Of a stretch of 6,778 nucleotides of DNA, positions 1 through 6,682 are shown in pieces. A model generated the notes under the pieces. That model made no database searches. It worked only from the letters and a program-made list of their open reading frames with translations, and was not told the origin of the DNA. The position numbers were made by a program, and so were the translations under genes. The DNA is taken from positions 1 through 6,778 of the forward strand of contig CAXBQM010000063.1 of assembly GCA_963978235.1 (NCBI GenBank). The letters are read 5' to 3'. Each line of letters starts with the position of its first letter. The first letter of the stretch is position 1. The DNA is from UBA7398 sp963978235 (GTDB lineage Bacteria > Actinomycetota > Actinomycetes > Nanopelagicales > Nanopelagicaceae).

Positions 1-137
1 TACACGGTTTGCTCTCAGGGTGGTCACCAGAAGAAACAGTGAAGTTTGCAAATGCGGCCGGCGCATACGTTGCATCGCAACTGATGTGCAGTGATGCTAT
101 GCCTACGGAAAACCAAGTGCGAGCGTTGCTCTCATGA
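1..137 (+). CDS. iolC: 5-dehydro-2-deoxygluconokinase, C-terminal fragment
   Basis: Partial gene entering from the left edge; the frame that starts at base 3 is open and ends at TGA 135-137, giving the last 44 residues. IolC is a PfkB-family sugar kinase in the cytoplasm that phosphorylates 2-deoxy-5-keto-D-gluconate in myo-inositol catabolism. What is visible is the PfkB C-terminal end: GLLSGW, then the helix FANAAGAYVASQL, then the SDAMPT segment, which I know from IolC proteins, and a final QVRALL helix. The nucleotide-binding and catalytic motifs lie outside the window. The stop codon overlaps the iolB start by 4 nt (ATGA), so the two are probably translationally coupled. Identification rests on a short tail plus the iolB and iolD neighbours; another PfkB kinase is possible but less likely. 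Confidence 0.85.
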   Translation, partial: HGLLSGWSPEETVKFANAAGAYVASQLMCSDAMPTENQVRALLS

Positions 138-1003
138 GATTTTTTCCAGCGCGAGATGGACGCTCTGTTATTACGCCAACAATCGCTGGGTGGCGTTATT
201 CAGGTTTAGTGATTTTAAATCTCCCTAGTGGCACGACCGAGATTGATGGAACGTATCTTGCAGATGCTGAAGGTGCGCTTATTCCGTTAAATGCAATCGA
301 AGCCAACGTAGAAGTAGATGATCAAAAATTTTCACTTGCGGGTCGTCTCGGCGTATTTACTGGTAGTACCGATTGGCTTTATGTCGCGCCTCAATCGCGC
401 ATCCGCATCACATTAAATAAACCGGGTGAATTCGCACTTGCGACTGCTGTCGCAGATAAAAAATTTCCAACACAATATGTTGAAAAGAGCGAGCAGATCG
501 AAATTCGTGGCGCAGGTGATGCCACTCGAGAAGTTCGGCCATTTATGCATCCAGATGTATTTACTGATGCGCATCGTTTAATGGCGGTAGAACTCGTAAC
601 TCCTGATGGTAATTGGTCCTCATTCCCGCCACATCGACATGACAACATCCCTGGATCACCTGCACATAATGAAGAGATTTACTATTTCCGAATTGGCAAA
701 GAGAAAAGTGCGCACGGAAATAGTGAAGGGTGGGGATTTCATCGCACGTACTCGGCACCGAATGATCCTGAATTTTTTGATGATGCGATTTCAGTGCGAG
801 ATGGCGATATTTATTTAGTGCCACGTGGATTTCATGGTCCCTGCGTAGCAATGCCGGGATATCCGATGTACTACCTCAATGTTCTCGCTGGCCCGAGCGA
901 GAAACGTACGATGGATTTTTGTGACGATCCCAACCATGCTTGGATTCGTGAGAGTTGGAAAACTCAATCGCCAGATCCACGAGTTCCATGGATTTGTGAA
1001 TGA
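134..1003 (+). CDS. iolB: 5-deoxy-glucuronate isomerase
   Basis: IolB converts 5-deoxy-D-glucuronate, the product of IolD, to 2-deoxy-5-keto-D-gluconate, the substrate of IolC. At 289 residues it is slightly longer than the roughly 270 residues of Bacillus IolB. It is a bicupin protein. The C-terminal cupin carries the diagnostic signature NWSSFPPHRHD (residues 160-170), with likely metal ligands His167 and His169, a Glu in EEIYY (180-184), and His234 in LVPRGFH. It is followed by GYPMYYLNVLAG and DDPNHAWI, all typical of IolB. The start is the ATG that overlaps the iolC stop as ATGA; there is only a weak GAG-type ribosome site ahead, so translation probably depends on coupling to iolC. No signal peptide is seen. 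The stop codon lies in a 14-bp tandem repeat. Cytoplasmic enzyme, same operon as iolC and iolD. Confidence 0.95.
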   Translation: MRFFPARDGRSVITPTIAGWRYSGLVILNLPSGTTEIDGTYLADAEGALIPLNAIEANVEVDDQKFSLAGRLGVFTGSTDWLYVAPQSRIRITLNKPGEFALATAVADKKFPTQYVEKSEQIEIRGAGDATREVRPFMHPDVFTDAHRLMAVELVTPDGNWSSFPPHRHDNIPGSPAHNEEIYYFRIGKEKSAHGNSEGWGFHRTYSAPNDPEFFDDAISVRDGDIYLVPRGFHGPCVAMPGYPMYYLNVLAGPSEKRTMDFCDDPNHAWIRESWKTQSPDPRVPWICE

Positions 1004-1027
1004 GGACTTGTGAATGAGGATTTGTGA
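991..1027 (+). repeat. 14-bp tandem repeat across the iolB stop codon
   Basis: The unit GATTTGTGAATGAG at 991-1004 is followed directly by GACTTGTGAATGAG at 1005-1018 (one mismatch) and a partial third copy GATTTGTGA at 1019-1027. The first copy encodes the last iolB residues and contains its TGA stop. The second and third copies fill more than half of the gap to iolD. This looks like a local slippage duplication. It sits upstream of the iolD ribosome binding site and does not change either reading frame. Confidence 0.9.
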
Positions 1028-1042
1028 CTATGGAAATGAAGT

Positions 1043-1046
1043 GGAG
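1043..1046 (+). promoter_or_regulatory. Shine-Dalgarno site deciding the iolD GTG start
   Basis: GGAG lies 6 nt ahead of the GTG at 1053. An in-frame TAA at 1047-1049 excludes any earlier iolD start, and the protein begins in register with known IolD proteins (PILTTSQAI against an LTTAQAL-type N-terminus), so GTG is well supported. Confidence 0.8.
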
Positions 1047-1052
1047 TAAGCC

Positions 1053-2897
1053 GTGCCAATACTGACGACATCGCAAGCAATCGTGCGTTGGGCTATTGCG
1101 CAGAAAATTCGAATTGATGGCGAAGTTCACCCTTACTTTGCTGGCACCTTTGCAATCTTTGGTCACGGAAATGCGCTGAGCCTGGGCGATGCGCTCCATG
1201 CTTCTCAAAAAGAAATGATCACCTACCGCGGACAAACTGAAGAAGGTATGGGGCTTGCCGCAGTGGGATATGCGAAGGCGATGCGACGACAACAGTGCGC
1301 CATTGTGACAACTTCGGTAGGACCAGGTGCGATGAATGTTGTCACCGCCGCCGGAACTGCTTTAGCAAATCGACTTCCGATGATGATTCTTGTCGGAGAT
1401 ACATTTCACTCGCGAATTCCTGATCCAGTTCTTCAACAAGTCGAACATTTCGATTCGCCATCAACCACAGTTAATGATGCGTTCCGTCCGGTGGTTCGAT
1501 TCTGGGATCGCATCACTTCACCAACTCACATTCTCTCCTCACTTCCGCAAGCGCTAACAACTCTGCTTGATCCAGCAACATGTGGTCCAGTGTGCTTAGC
1601 GTTGCCACAAGATGTGCAAGCAGAAAGTTTTGATTTTCCCGAAGAATTTTTTGCAGAAACCATTCATGAGATTCCTCGTCCACGTCCTGATCTCAATGAA
1701 CTCAAACGTGCTGCGGAACTTATTTCACAAGCAAAGAAACCAGTAATCATTGCTGGCGGTGGCGTTCATTACTCTCGCGCCGAAGAAGAACTGGCTCACT
1801 ATGTTAAAAACTTCGCCATTCCAGTTGTGGAGACCATGTCTGGAAAAACGTCACTTCCATGGAGCAACCCACTTCTTGTTGGTCCACTTGGAGTCACCGG
1901 TTCAGATCCGGTCAATGCTTTGGTTAATGAGTCAGATTTAATTATTGCCGTTGGCACCCGCTTACAAGATTTCACTACTGGTTCATGGACTTTGTTTGGT
2001 AATAAAACAATTGTTGCAATCAATGTGGCCCGGTTTGATGCGATAAAACGCCACTCGGTAGCTGTGGTTGGCGATGCGAAAGTTACATTGGAAGAGTTAT
2101 CAGAGCTTCTTAAACCTGCTGGCGCTACGAGAGATCAATGGCTTTCGCGTGCTGCCACACTCAAGCAAGAATGCGAAACGTTGCGCGCACAACGGCAATC
2201 GCTCTCATCGGATATTCCTACATATGCGCAAGTAGTTATTGCTACCAATGATGTCGCCCGGCCAGAAGATTATGTTTTAACAGCAGCTGGTGGCTTACCT
2301 GGCGAACTTAACAACAATTGGTTAGCGCACTCAGTGGCATCTTTTGATTGTGAGTACGGATTTTCTTGTATGGGTTATGAAATCAGTGGTGCATGGGGCG
2401 CAGCAATTGCCCAGAACACCATGAAAAATAAGAAGAGTTCAGGTCGCGTCATTGCACTCACCGGAGATGGTTCGTACATGATGCTCAATTCGGATATTTA
2501 TAGCGCGGTATTACATCGCCATCCATTCACGCTGATTCTCTGCGATAACGGTGGCTTTGCTGTTATTTCACGGTTACAAACTGGACATGGCGCAGATTCA
2601 TTCCGCACGATGATTACTGAAAATAAAAATGCGCCACGAGTTGATTTTGTCGCTCATGCGCAAGCTATGGGAGCGAAGACTTTTCGAGTAAGCACTGTCT
2701 CGGAACTCTCTAGAACACTGATCGAAACTCAAAATAGCAATGATGTTGTTGTGATTGTGATGGAGACTGCACCGGCTACTTGGACCGAAGGTGGTGCGTT
2801 CTGGGAAGTTGGAGTTCCAGAAGTTTCATCGAAAGCAGAAGTCAAAGCAGCGTTAGCAAAAGTTCACGAAGCAAAGAAAAACCAACGGATTTACTAG
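1053..2897 (+). CDS. iolD: 3D-(3,5/4)-trihydroxycyclohexane-1,2-dione hydrolase
   Basis: IolD is a thiamine-diphosphate enzyme that hydrolytically opens the carbocyclic ring of the dione formed by inosose dehydratase, giving 5-deoxy-glucuronate. The 614 residues are close to the 637 of Bacillus IolD. Domains run in the usual order. The N-terminal pyrimidine-binding domain has FAIFGHGN (33-40), TYRGQTEEGM with the likely catalytic Glu63, TSVGPGAMNVVTAAGTALANRLP and DPVLQQ. The central domain has KKPVIIAGGGVHYS. The C-terminal PP-binding domain has EYGFSCMGYEISG and the ThDP/Mg motif from GDGS (471-474) to Asn499 in CDNGG, the expected spacing. The end EVGVPEVS matches IolD. The start is GTG with GGAG 6 nt upstream. 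It follows iolB by 49 nt, so it is probably the third gene of the same transcript. Its stop lies 12 nt from the end of the convergent iolE-like gene. No anomaly is seen in the catalytic motifs. Confidence 0.96.
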   Translation: MPILTTSQAIVRWAIAQKIRIDGEVHPYFAGTFAIFGHGNALSLGDALHASQKEMITYRGQTEEGMGLAAVGYAKAMRRQQCAIVTTSVGPGAMNVVTAAGTALANRLPMMILVGDTFHSRIPDPVLQQVEHFDSPSTTVNDAFRPVVRFWDRITSPTHILSSLPQALTTLLDPATCGPVCLALPQDVQAESFDFPEEFFAETIHEIPRPRPDLNELKRAAELISQAKKPVIIAGGGVHYSRAEEELAHYVKNFAIPVVETMSGKTSLPWSNPLLVGPLGVTGSDPVNALVNESDLIIAVGTRLQDFTTGSWTLFGNKTIVAINVARFDAIKRHSVAVVGDAKVTLEELSELLKPAGATRDQWLSRAATLKQECETLRAQRQSLSSDIPTYAQVVIATNDVARPEDYVLTAAGGLPGELNNNWLAHSVASFDCEYGFSCMGYEISGAWGAAIAQNTMKNKKSSGRVIALTGDGSYMMLNSDIYSAVLHRHPFTLILCDNGGFAVISRLQTGHGADSFRTMITENKNAPRVDFVAHAQAMGAKTFRVSTVSELSRTLIETQNSNDVVVIVMETAPATWTEGGAFWEVGVPEVSSKAEVKAALAKVHEAKKNQRIY

Positions 2898-2909
2898 TTC
2901 GACTCTCTC

Positions 2910-3788
2910 TTAATTCGTTAAAGCTTTCTGGATGTTCGCCATCGATTCCGCTGATTTCTCTTCGGTCGGTTCCCATGCAGTGTCTTGTTCACTCATTAAC
3001 CAACCGGAAAAACCACTCTCTTCAAGTGCGATAAATAACTCTCGGACTTTTAGTAAACCGGTCCCGGCAGGAACAAAGAGTTTTAATTCATCTACTGCGT
3101 AGCCCATATTTGGTACTTCTTTACTCTTCATTTTTTGCAGCACTTCACCGCTGACATCTTTCACGTGCACATGCGTAACTCGTTTTCCATATTCTCGTGC
3201 TGCCGCGACTGGATCACCACCACCGACTAACCAATGTCCAACATCGAGACAGAGTGAAACTTTCTCAGAGAGAAGTGACATCAGAATCTTTGTCTCTCGC
3301 GGTGTTTCGATATATGTACCACCATGAGGATGAAACGATGAAGCCATTCCTAATTCATGGGCACGTACTGCCCATTTTTCAACAAAGTCTGCAACGCTCT
3401 TGAAACCTGCATCGGTGAAACCCGGACCAGCATCAGCATTTGCTGCGCTTTCATCGCGATCTTTTGAGCCATCAATCGCGAAAACGGCATTCTGTACTTT
3501 TGATTGAGCGCCACTGGAAAGGATTTTCTCAACTTCTTCATCTTCACCTGGAAGGACGCCATCAACAGAGCAGCGAATCGGAACATAAATTTCAGCCGCT
3601 TCAATTTCGTACTTTTTCATCAAGCCACGAAACTCTGCCGACTCTGATTGTTCGCACGATACTTGAATGCCTTTAAAGCCATACTCGGAGATACGACGAA
3701 GAAAGCTTTCTTTATGTGCTGAGTCGTATTTCCAATTAAGGGGAACGATGCCAACTTTGGCATTTCTTAATCGCACTCGTGAATTCAC
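2910..3788 (-). CDS. iolE: IolE-like sugar isomerase/dehydratase (probable inosose dehydratase)
   Basis: A xylose-isomerase-like TIM-barrel protein of the AP-endonuclease 2 family. IolE dehydrates scyllo-inosose (2-keto-myo-inositol) to the dione used by IolD. I set the start at the GTG at 3788, giving 292 residues: GGAGG lies 7 nt upstream, the GTG overlaps the stop of the preceding gene as GTGA, and the protein then soon enters strand 1 (KVGIVPLNWKY). An ATG at 3830 would add 14 residues with no family likeness. Motifs, numbered from GTG: FHPHGG (152-157), CLDVGHW (180-186), HVHVKD (206-211), FVPAGTG and GWLMSEQD with Glu267. Asp182, His208 and Glu267 are plausible metal ligands. These match IolE segments, but the stretch at about 70-125 is acidic and unlike Bacillus IolE. 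A different ketose epimerase or 3-keto-sugar enzyme is therefore possible; the neighbouring iolCBD favours inosose dehydratase. Gene symbol is tentative. Confidence 0.75.
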   Translation of the reverse strand: MNSRVRLRNAKVGIVPLNWKYDSAHKESFLRRISEYGFKGIQVSCEQSESAEFRGLMKKYEIEAAEIYVPIRCSVDGVLPGEDEEVEKILSSGAQSKVQNAVFAIDGSKDRDESAANADAGPGFTDAGFKSVADFVEKWAVRAHELGMASSFHPHGGTYIETPRETKILMSLLSEKVSLCLDVGHWLVGGGDPVAAAREYGKRVTHVHVKDVSGEVLQKMKSKEVPNMGYAVDELKLFVPAGTGLLKVRELFIALEESGFSGWLMSEQDTAWEPTEEKSAESMANIQKALTN

Positions 3789-5071
3789 GCTGAAACCTCC
3801 ATGACTAAGTCGAGCAGAATAGTTGACCAACTGAAATCTGGAGCTCCCCAGCCAGTCGCGTCGTGTGGGTTGTAATACTCACGAACCCCGCTCTTTTTCA
3901 TACATTCAATACTTTGATTGGCGATATGCCGAGCTAGGTCGATTCGGCCGTGGCGAATTAATCCCCGCGCGAGATACCAATTGCTATTCATCCATGTTGG
4001 ACCGCGCCATACGAGATTGCCACCGACGGTATTAGGTCGAAAAGTCGGATGGTTCATTGCCGTACTCGGAATTGGATATCTCGCCCAATATTCTTCTGGG
4101 TTTAATAGATGTTCCATCAATCGACTTAATTTTGCTTGGTCGATATCCGTCAATAACAGCGGCATTAAAGAGGTAAATGTGTTGACTCGGATTTTTGTGT
4201 TCGATTTTCCATTGACGTCGTAATAGAGACCGTCACTTTCATCCCAACACAGCTCCTCAAGAGATCTCCGAGCAATTGTGGCTCGCTCGGCATAACGCTT
4301 TTCTCCTTCGCCATCACCGATTGAGGCACATAACTGAGCAAGCACCCGGAGATTTTCAATATAAATTACATTGACCATCACATCTGCAACAACGAAGTAG
4401 TCGGTCGCTATCATCTGCTTCGGATCTCGGTTAAAGGGAAGATACTGATCACAAATTAATTTCCAGCCACGTTCAAAACTAATATGTTCTTCATCCTTTA
4501 TCTTCATTAACTCGTCCCACTTTGGAGAGTGATCTAATCCGGTTTCATCAGGTTGAATAACTCGGATTAATCCATCGTTGTATGGGCTCCGAACCGCGTG
4601 ACACCACTCGTAGAATCGAATTACTCCGGGAAGGATTTCTTTCAGAAAATCTTTACCTCGGCCACGTTGCGCTACTGCGTTCACTGCTTCAGCAAGCAAT
4701 GGTGGTTGCATTTCATCAGAGAGATACTTTGTGCGAAAAGCTATATCGTAAGTGGAAACCATTTCCTCATAAACATCACGCTGCCAAAAAGTAACATGCG
4801 AGATAAATCCATCCGCATGTTGGTTTTTCAACAAGCTAAAAAGTTCGGCTTCGGCTTTATTGATATCGATATGGCTGAGTGCGATTGCATGGAAACAAGA
4901 GTCCCAAAACCATTGAAATGGATAGGTTTCGTGTGAGGGGCAGGTGAAATCATACGAATGACCGCACCACGAAGCGCTCCCTCGTTGTCGATTACGTTGA
5001 TGGATTCCGTTCACTCGATCCCGTAGCCAAGAAATATTTTCAGCTGATGGCGCTTGTGAGTGAATATTCAT
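3785..5071 (-). CDS. GH63-type alpha-glycosidase (mannosylglycerate/glucosylglycerate hydrolase-like)
   Basis: A 428-residue protein with the features of (alpha/alpha)6-barrel glycoside hydrolases of clan GH63, of the short form seen in mannosylglycerate and glucosylglycerate hydrolases (about 420-450 residues). Visible motifs: YPFQWFWDSCFHA (50-62); QPDETGLDHSPKWD (173-186), with Asp180 the likely general acid; NLVWRGPTWMNSNWYLARGL (352-371); and REYYNPHDATGWGAPDFSWS (397-416), with Glu398 the likely general base. It has no signal peptide, so it should act in the cytoplasm on an imported small glycoside. The ATG at 5071 has AAGG 8 nt ahead and is the first gene of a minus-strand pair; its stop overlaps the iolE-like start by 4 nt. 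Substrate cannot be read from sequence: glucosylglycerate, mannosylglycerate, trehalose-like sugars or an inositol glycoside are all possible. The fold and family call is firmer than the substrate. Confidence 0.8.
   Translation of the reverse strand: MNIHSQAPSAENISWLRDRVNGIHQRNRQRGSASWCGHSYDFTCPSHETYPFQWFWDSCFHAIALSHIDINKAEAELFSLLKNQHADGFISHVTFWQRDVYEEMVSTYDIAFRTKYLSDEMQPPLLAEAVNAVAQRGRGKDFLKEILPGVIRFYEWCHAVRSPYNDGLIRVIQPDETGLDHSPKWDELMKIKDEEHISFERGWKLICDQYLPFNRDPKQMIATDYFVVADVMVNVIYIENLRVLAQLCASIGDGEGEKRYAERATIARRSLEELCWDESDGLYYDVNGKSNTKIRVNTFTSLMPLLLTDIDQAKLSRLMEHLLNPEEYWARYPIPSTAMNHPTFRPNTVGGNLVWRGPTWMNSNWYLARGLIRHGRIDLARHIANQSIECMKKSGVREYYNPHDATGWGAPDFSWSTILLDLVMEVSA
3796..3800 (-). promoter_or_regulatory. 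Shine-Dalgarno GGAGG for the iolE-like gene
   Basis: On the minus strand GGAGG (plus-strand CCTCC) stands 7 nt before the GTG at 3788. It lies inside the final codons of the glycosidase gene, so the downstream start has its own strong ribosome site as well as the GTGA overlap. This site is the main reason to prefer GTG 3788 over ATG 3830. Confidence 0.85.
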
Positions 5072-5074
5072 TGC

Positions 5075-5087
5075 TAGTACCTTACTA
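5075..5087. promoter_or_regulatory. Small inverted repeat in the divergent gap, possible operator
   Basis: TAGTA (5075-5079) and TACTA (5083-5087) form a 5-bp inverted repeat around CCT. It lies immediately upstream of the glycosidase start and includes its AAGG ribosome site. On the plus strand it also contains TACTAT (5083-5088), a fair -10 hexamer that would give the oxidoreductase gene a leader of about 40 nt. I see no good -35 at the right distance for either direction. The 65-bp gap 5072-5136 must hold both start regions. Short dyads arise by chance, so this is only a candidate. Confidence 0.25.
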
Positions 5088-5136
5088 TGCGTCTTCGCTT
5101 AGAGTGTTCGTTGAAATTCGAGTAGAGAGAGAATTC

Positions 5137-6255
5137 ATGTCAAACCTAGTTCGCGTTGGTGTTGTTGGCGCAGGTGCCGTTGCTTCATCTGTTCATCTAC
5201 CAATACTTACTCGGAGGAGCGATCTCTACAGCCTCACTGCTCTCGCTGATTACAATATTGAAGCGACGCATGCGCTCTCTGATCGATTCAATATTCGTCA
5301 TCGATTTGATTCGCCACAAGCCATGTACGCGTCAGGTGAAATTGATGCGGTAGTTATTCTCAACTCTGGAAGTCATTGCCAAGTAGTTGTTGATGCACTT
5401 AACGCTGGGCTTGATGTCTTCTGTGAAAAACCACTCGCCTACTCCCGTGAAGAAATGTCTAAAATTGAAAGCGCATTAAAAATATCTGGTCGTCGATTGA
5501 TGATCGGATACATGAAGACCTTTGACCAAGCAGTTTATGAAGCTGCCAAAAACATTACGGGTAGACCACGCACAGTCGACGTTGTTGTTCTCCATCCAAG
5601 TGGTGAAAGCCAATTGGCAACTACTGAATTGCATGTCAAATCTTTCCCAGCATCTAAAGAATTGATTGAACGATTTAAAGCAAGCGATCGACAAGTACGC
5701 GAAGAAGCGCTTGGAAGTGCGGCAGCAAGTGCAATCGGCGCGGAATATATGGACATCATTCTTGGCAGCGTGATTCATGAACTTTCAGTACTGCGCTCAC
5801 TTGATATTCACATTACTGATATTGATTTTGTAGATCGATGGCCAACCGATTCAAAAGCTGAATCTTTCATTATTCATGCTCGAACAAGCGATGGCGTTCG
5901 CGTCACGATTCGCTGGTTCTATCTCGATTCCTATCCGATGTATCAGGAAGAGATTCGTTGGGTCAATGAAAATGAAGGACACCACATCATTTTCTCTAGC
6001 CCATACATTCTCCGCGTGCCTACAAAATATATTCACACCACTCGACATGGCTTGGATCATAAAGAGACGATTTTTGAGTCCTATCAACCTAATTTCGAAA
6101 TTGAACTGGTTGCCTTCCATCAGCTCGTTAAAACTGGAACACAACAGACCGATCCCATTAAAGCCGGCAACGAAGATTTAGAAATTTGCCTCAAAATTGC
6201 CAAGGCAATATGTGAACGAGAAAATATTGCGTTGGGTGGAAATCTATTGAAGTAG
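5137..6255 (+). CDS. Gfo/Idh/MocA-family oxidoreductase
   Basis: A 372-residue NAD(P)-dependent sugar or cyclitol oxidoreductase-family protein. The N-terminal Rossmann domain has VGVVGAGAVAS (7-17) and LADYN after strand 2. CEKPLA (96-101) contains the usual catalytic Lys98, followed by GYMKTFDQAVYEA (124-136). The C-terminal alpha/beta domain has GSVIHELSVLRSL (210-222) with His214. An open frame reaches back to 5047, but I start at ATG 5137: it precedes the Rossmann strand by three residues, has a purine-rich GAGAGAG ahead, and does not run into the divergent glycosidase gene. Compared by eye with IolG (DTLIHEIDV), the Asp four residues before His is Gly210 here and the following Asp is Ser217, so it is probably not a standard inositol 2-dehydrogenase. 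The region from about 150 to 210 is longer than in IolG. Context suggests oxidation of a sugar, glycoside or inositol; substrate unknown. Confidence 0.85.
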   Translation: MSNLVRVGVVGAGAVASSVHLPILTRRSDLYSLTALADYNIEATHALSDRFNIRHRFDSPQAMYASGEIDAVVILNSGSHCQVVVDALNAGLDVFCEKPLAYSREEMSKIESALKISGRRLMIGYMKTFDQAVYEAAKNITGRPRTVDVVVLHPSGESQLATTELHVKSFPASKELIERFKASDRQVREEALGSAAASAIGAEYMDIILGSVIHELSVLRSLDIHITDIDFVDRWPTDSKAESFIIHARTSDGVRVTIRWFYLDSYPMYQEEIRWVNENEGHHIIFSSPYILRVPTKYIHTTRHGLDHKETIFESYQPNFEIELVAFHQLVKTGTQQTDPIKAGNEDLEICLKIAKAICERENIALGGNLLK

Positions 6256-6267
6256 CTTGCTACTTCA
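6248..6267. terminator. Perfect hairpin shared by two convergent stop codons
   Basis: TGAAGTAG (6248-6255), loop CTTG (6256-6259), CTACTTCA (6260-6267): an 8-bp perfect stem. The plus-strand TAG at 6253-6255 and the minus-strand TAG at 6262-6260 are the innermost stem triplets, and both genes end in Lys-stop. It reads as a hairpin from either side, so it may act as a bidirectional terminator or 3' stabiliser. There is no T tract after the stem in either direction and the stem is not GC-rich, so it is not a classical intrinsic terminator. Confidence 0.5.
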
Positions 6268-6643
6268 TTCGACCTTCAATATCTCGGAGTACTTGATGTA
6301 CCTCTCGAGAAATTGACTTTAGTTCTTTAAGTTCCATTTGCGCGATCGCGCGAGCTTCTTTCGCTAGCTCAAATTCACTAAGGCTGGCAAAGTGCGTTTC
6401 ATTGATAATCTCCTGAGTTTTCGTTGATTGCACATCTTGTCCAACCATAATGATTGAGAGAAGTACAAGTTGGAGAAAGGTCTGGGCAACCCACGAAACA
6501 ATAACAATGGTGTCGTGAGTCTTCAGCGCATTTGGAAGTGAAATAAGCGCAATTGCCATAAAAATGTATGCACACCACATGGTTCCTACGGCGCTTGTTA
6601 TTTTTAAAGCAATTTTTTGATTGATGGTTTCAAGGGTTTTCAT
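6260..6643 (-). CDS. Small two-helix membrane protein, function unknown
   Basis: A 127-residue protein with two hydrophobic segments, at about residues 18-38 and 46-68, followed by MVGQDVQ and a charged, helix-forming tail (about 86-125, heptad-like, rich in Glu, Lys and Leu) that may form a coiled coil. The arrangement, with SAVGTMWCAY before and WVAQTFLQLVLLSIIMVGQ in the second helix, is one I recognise from conserved hypothetical bacterial proteins, loosely like small permease-annotated families. I cannot give a function. The ATG at 6643 has no Shine-Dalgarno. TACGCT sits exactly 6 nt ahead on the minus strand, as expected for a leaderless transcript. It converges on the oxidoreductase gene with only 4 nt between stop codons and shows no functional link to the sugar genes. 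Confidence 0.75.
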   Translation of the reverse strand: MKTLETINQKIALKITSAVGTMWCAYIFMAIALISLPNALKTHDTIVIVSWVAQTFLQLVLLSIIMVGQDVQSTKTQEIINETHFASLSEFELAKEARAIAQMELKELKSISREVHQVLRDIEGRMK

Positions 6644-6662
6644 AGAGGGAGCGTACTCGGGT

Positions 6663-6682
6663 TGAATTCTTTACAGAATTCA
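6663..6682. promoter_or_regulatory. 20-bp dyad in a divergent promoter gap, possible operator
   Basis: TGAATTCT (6663-6670) and AGAATTCA (6675-6682) form a perfect 8-bp inverted repeat around TTAC, in the 52-bp gap between the divergent starts at 6643 and 6696. On the plus strand TTGAAT (6662-6667) and AAGAAT (6684-6689), 16 bp apart, form a plausible promoter that ends 6 nt before the ATG, and the dyad fills the space between them. That position would suit a repressor site. The repeat is AT-rich and each half contains a self-complementary GAATTC, so chance is not excluded. Confidence 0.4.

Noticed and set aside
1030..1065. An 11-codon ORF overlapping the iolD start
   Set aside because: It begins at ATG 1030 and ends at TGA 1063-1065, but it has no clear ribosome site and no recognisable content; such short frames are common by chance.
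391..1292. Minus-strand open frames within iolB and iolD
   Set aside because: They lie opposite strongly supported genes, show no family motifs, and have low-complexity antisense-type composition; treated as shadows.
2909..2926. Possible terminator between iolD and the IolE-like gene
   Set aside because: TTAA-TTCG-TTAA gives only a 4-bp AT stem, with no T tract, so it is too weak to call.
3789..3830. ATG at 3830 as start of the IolE-like gene
   Set aside because: It would extend the overlap with the glycosidase gene to 46 nt and add residues with no family likeness, while GTG 3788 has GGAGG at ideal spacing and a GTGA overlap.
3197..4936. Plus-strand open frames opposite the IolE-like and glycosidase genes
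   Set aside because: No recognisable domains or ribosome sites; the minus-strand genes carry clear catalytic motifs over the same bases.
5047..5136. Upstream ATG 5047 for the oxidoreductase gene
   Set aside because: The extra 30 residues precede the Rossmann strand without known homology and overlap the divergent glycosidase start; ATG 5137 fits the family length and N-terminus.
5476..6181. Other-frame ORFs within the oxidoreductase gene
   Set aside because: Short, without motifs, and fully covered by the conserved Gfo/Idh/MocA coding frame.
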